NCBI GenBank assembly: GCA_035630195.1 | Contig: DASQLD010000054.1 | Span: forward strand, 1 to 6,891 | Direction of reading: 5' to 3' | DNA length: 6,891 nt | From: DASQDN01 sp035630195 | GTDB taxonomy: Bacteria; Acidobacteriota; Terriglobia; Bryobacterales; Bryobacteraceae | Shown here: in pieces, positions 5,379-6,891 of the stretch | Numbering within the stretch: position 1 is the stretch's first letter | Layout: every line of letters starts with the position of its first letter | Program-made: the position numbers and the translations under genes | The notes under the pieces: model-generated | Told to the model about the DNA's origin: nothing | Database searches by the model: none | What the model saw: the letters and a program-made list of their open reading frames with translations, nothing else

Positions 5379-6891
5379 CTAAAACAAAAACTTGAGACCG
5401 ATTTGCGCATTTCTCGGATCCCCGCTGGTAGACGTCACCCGCCCGAACGTTGCGGTGCCGTAGCCCAACCCAGGATCTCCCCAGTTGGGATGATTGAAGG
5501 CGTTGAACAACTCGCCGCGAAGCTGAAACACCTTGGTTTCCGAAACCCGGAAGATCTTCATCACGGAAGCATCCAGATTCCAGAAGTTGGGTCCATCGAT
5601 AATGTTCGCCCCCGCGTTGCCCAGCGTGTAGCGGGCTGGCGCCGTAAATGCCGTGGTGTCGAAGAACACGTTCTCGGTTCGATCCCCGCCTGACAGATTC
5701 GGATCTGAGATTCGATTGGGAACCTGTGTGATTCCTCCGGCATTGGCGATGTCGCCCAACGTGCCGTTGGTAACGGTCAACGGAAAGCCGGTTCGGATAA
5801 CAAAGATCCCACCCAGCTGCCAGCCTCCTAGAAACGCCTCGGCCACACCCGGCAGTTGCGTCCCCCATCGCCGGCCTCGTCCATAGGGGATGTCCCACGC
5901 GCCGGAGCTCGAAAAGCGGTGGCTGATGTTCAGCGGCGACCGGCTCTTATTGTTGCCGCCATACCAGAGGTCAAGATACGTCTGATTGGAAATAGCTTTG
6001 GAGAACGTGTAAGCGGAAACAAACGATAGTCCGCCTGCGAAGCGTTTCTCCGCCAACAGCTCGAGCCCGTGATAAGTAGCTTGTCCGTCCGAGTTGCGAA
6101 TCAGGACGGAGCTCAGATTCTGATAGGGTCGCCGCGATTGTATATCTCCCGGCGCGGGAGCTCCTTCGTTCGGATAGTAGTCGCGCGGGATGCCTGTGCC
6201 CTTGTTCCCCACATACCCGACCTTCGCCACCAGGTCGCGACTGAGGGAGCGCTCAACGAAGAGATTCCACTGCTGGACGTACGCCTCTTTCCAGTCGACG
6301 TTTCGGCCGTAGGGCGCTGGCTTCGAACCTGGTGTAACGAAATTGACAACCGGCGTCAGATCGTCCACGGGGAAGTTCTGGATCGACTGCGCATTCACGC
6401 TTAGCGTCACGTCGCCCGTTCGGACAAACGGCGGATTGAATGCCTGAAGGATCCAGTAGTCCATGGTGTCGCGTTGGTAGAAGATGCCATAAGCGCCGCG
6501 CACCACAGTCTTATCCGAAGCCTGGTAAGCAAACCCAAACCGCGGAGCGAAATTATTGTTGTCATTCTCCAGCAGACTGCGGCCGAGTGATTCCGGACGC
6601 GGTTCCACTAGCGGACTGCCGGTGTCCTGCGGCGTAATAATCACGGCCTGTCCCGGGGCCTTGATGTAGAAGTTGCCGATGGTATCGTATTTGGCCTGTG
6701 GTCTGCCCATCCATTCGTAACGGAAGCCAAGATTCAGGGTCAAGTTGCGCGTGATCTTCCAGTCGTCCTGCACCCACGGCATCAGGTGCGAATTACGATA
6801 GTTGGGATCGACAATATCGATCGAAGCGCGAATCCGTCGCGGCAGGCCCAGCAGCGCGTCAGCCAAGGCATATCCGTTCGATCCTGCGCCT
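5379..6891 (-). CDS. Oar-like TonB-dependent outer-membrane receptor (partial, C-terminal beta-barrel)
   Basis: This is the C-terminal half (503 visible residues) of a large outer-membrane receptor that would import a ligand using TonB/ExbBD energy. The frame is open to the window end; the first codon pair near the edge reads GAGSNGYALADALLGLP, matching the N.fAdfLLGlp segment of Solibacter-type Oar/carboxypeptidase-regulatory-domain receptors, which are usually about 1000-1200 residues. Codon 6866-6864 is TTG within the domain and is not a start. Barrel strands are recognisable: WVQDDWKITRNLTLNLGFRY (residues about 39-58), FAPRFGFAYQASDKTVVRGA then YGIFYQRD, LVAKVGYVGNKGTG, GLELLAEKRFAGGLSFVSAY, and LRGELFNAFNHPNWGDPG near the end. 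The last residues, RNAQIGLKFLF, end in Phe, the usual outer-membrane-protein C-terminal signal for barrel assembly. The plug and the N-terminal regulatory-like domain lie beyond the window. The ceramidase-like gene starts 16 bases downstream, suggesting joint expression. The ligand cannot be told. Confidence 0.92.
   Translation of the reverse strand, partial: GAGSNGYALADALLGLPRRIRASIDIVDPNYRNSHLMPWVQDDWKITRNLTLNLGFRYEWMGRPQAKYDTIGNFYIKAPGQAVIITPQDTGSPLVEPRPESLGRSLLENDNNNFAPRFGFAYQASDKTVVRGAYGIFYQRDTMDYWILQAFNPPFVRTGDVTLSVNAQSIQNFPVDDLTPVVNFVTPGSKPAPYGRNVDWKEAYVQQWNLFVERSLSRDLVAKVGYVGNKGTGIPRDYYPNEGAPAPGDIQSRRPYQNLSSVLIRNSDGQATYHGLELLAEKRFAGGLSFVSAYTFSKAISNQTYLDLWYGGNNKSRSPLNISHRFSSSGAWDIPYGRGRRWGTQLPGVAEAFLGGWQLGGIFVIRTGFPLTVTNGTLGDIANAGGITQVPNRISDPNLSGGDRTENVFFDTTAFTAPARYTLGNAGANIIDGPNFWNLDASVMKIFRVSETKVFQLRGELFNAFNHPNWGDPGLGYGTATFGRVTSTSGDPRNAQIGLKFLF

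Noticed and set aside
5363..5410. Upstream ATG at 5410 as the start of the ceramidase-like protein
   Set aside because: It would overlap the receptor gene by 32 bases and add 16 residues before what is a complete signal peptide starting at Met 5362.
6864..6866. TTG at 6866 as the true start of the receptor
   Set aside because: The frame stays open to the window end and the preceding codons (GAGSNGYA) continue the conserved family segment, so this Leu codon is internal.

Overview
The window holds two convergent gene groups that meet at a short gap near 2.8-2.9 kb. The organism looks like a Gram-negative soil-type bacterium, most likely an acidobacterium of the Solibacter/Bryobacter kind. That is inferred, not proven. 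It rests on the moderately high GC, on an Oar-like TonB-dependent receptor of the type those genomes carry in large numbers, and on a ceramidase-superfamily protein and a Tat-exported alpha/beta hydrolase of types common in Acidobacteria and Planctomycetes. No RNA gene, CRISPR array, insertion sequence or integrase was seen.

Left part, plus strand, 1-2797: an MCE (Mla/Pqi-like) ABC transporter operon. It contains the C-terminal half of an MlaE-type permease (cut by the window start), a complete MlaF-type ATPase, a complete single-MCE-domain MlaD-like substrate-binding protein with a membrane anchor, and a PqiC-like auxiliary lipoprotein. Spacing is 1 base, 2 bases and a 4-base ATGA overlap, so the four genes are almost certainly co-transcribed. 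Together they would form an inner-membrane pump (permease plus ATPase), a periplasmic MCE ring and a lipoprotein partner that move lipids or other hydrophobic molecules between the membranes.

Middle, 2798-2909: a 112-base convergent gap with no convincing gene or terminator.

Right part, minus strand, 6891 down to 2910: a TonB-dependent outer-membrane receptor of the Oar-like class (cut by the window end, C-terminal half visible), then after 16 bases an exported protein of the neutral/alkaline ceramidase superfamily, then a Tat-exported alpha/beta hydrolase. The hydrolase begins at a TTG codon overlapping the preceding stop codon (TTGA). The tight packing suggests one transcript that couples uptake at the outer membrane with extracytoplasmic hydrolysis. 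The substrate cannot be read from the sequence. The ceramidase-like protein keeps the presumed zinc-binding residues but has Asn where true neutral ceramidases have the nucleophilic Ser, so a literal ceramidase label is doubtful.

Both transcription starts lie outside the window, so no promoter could be assigned. I did not find a clearly undescribed system. The most interesting point is the receptor / ceramidase-like / hydrolase trio.
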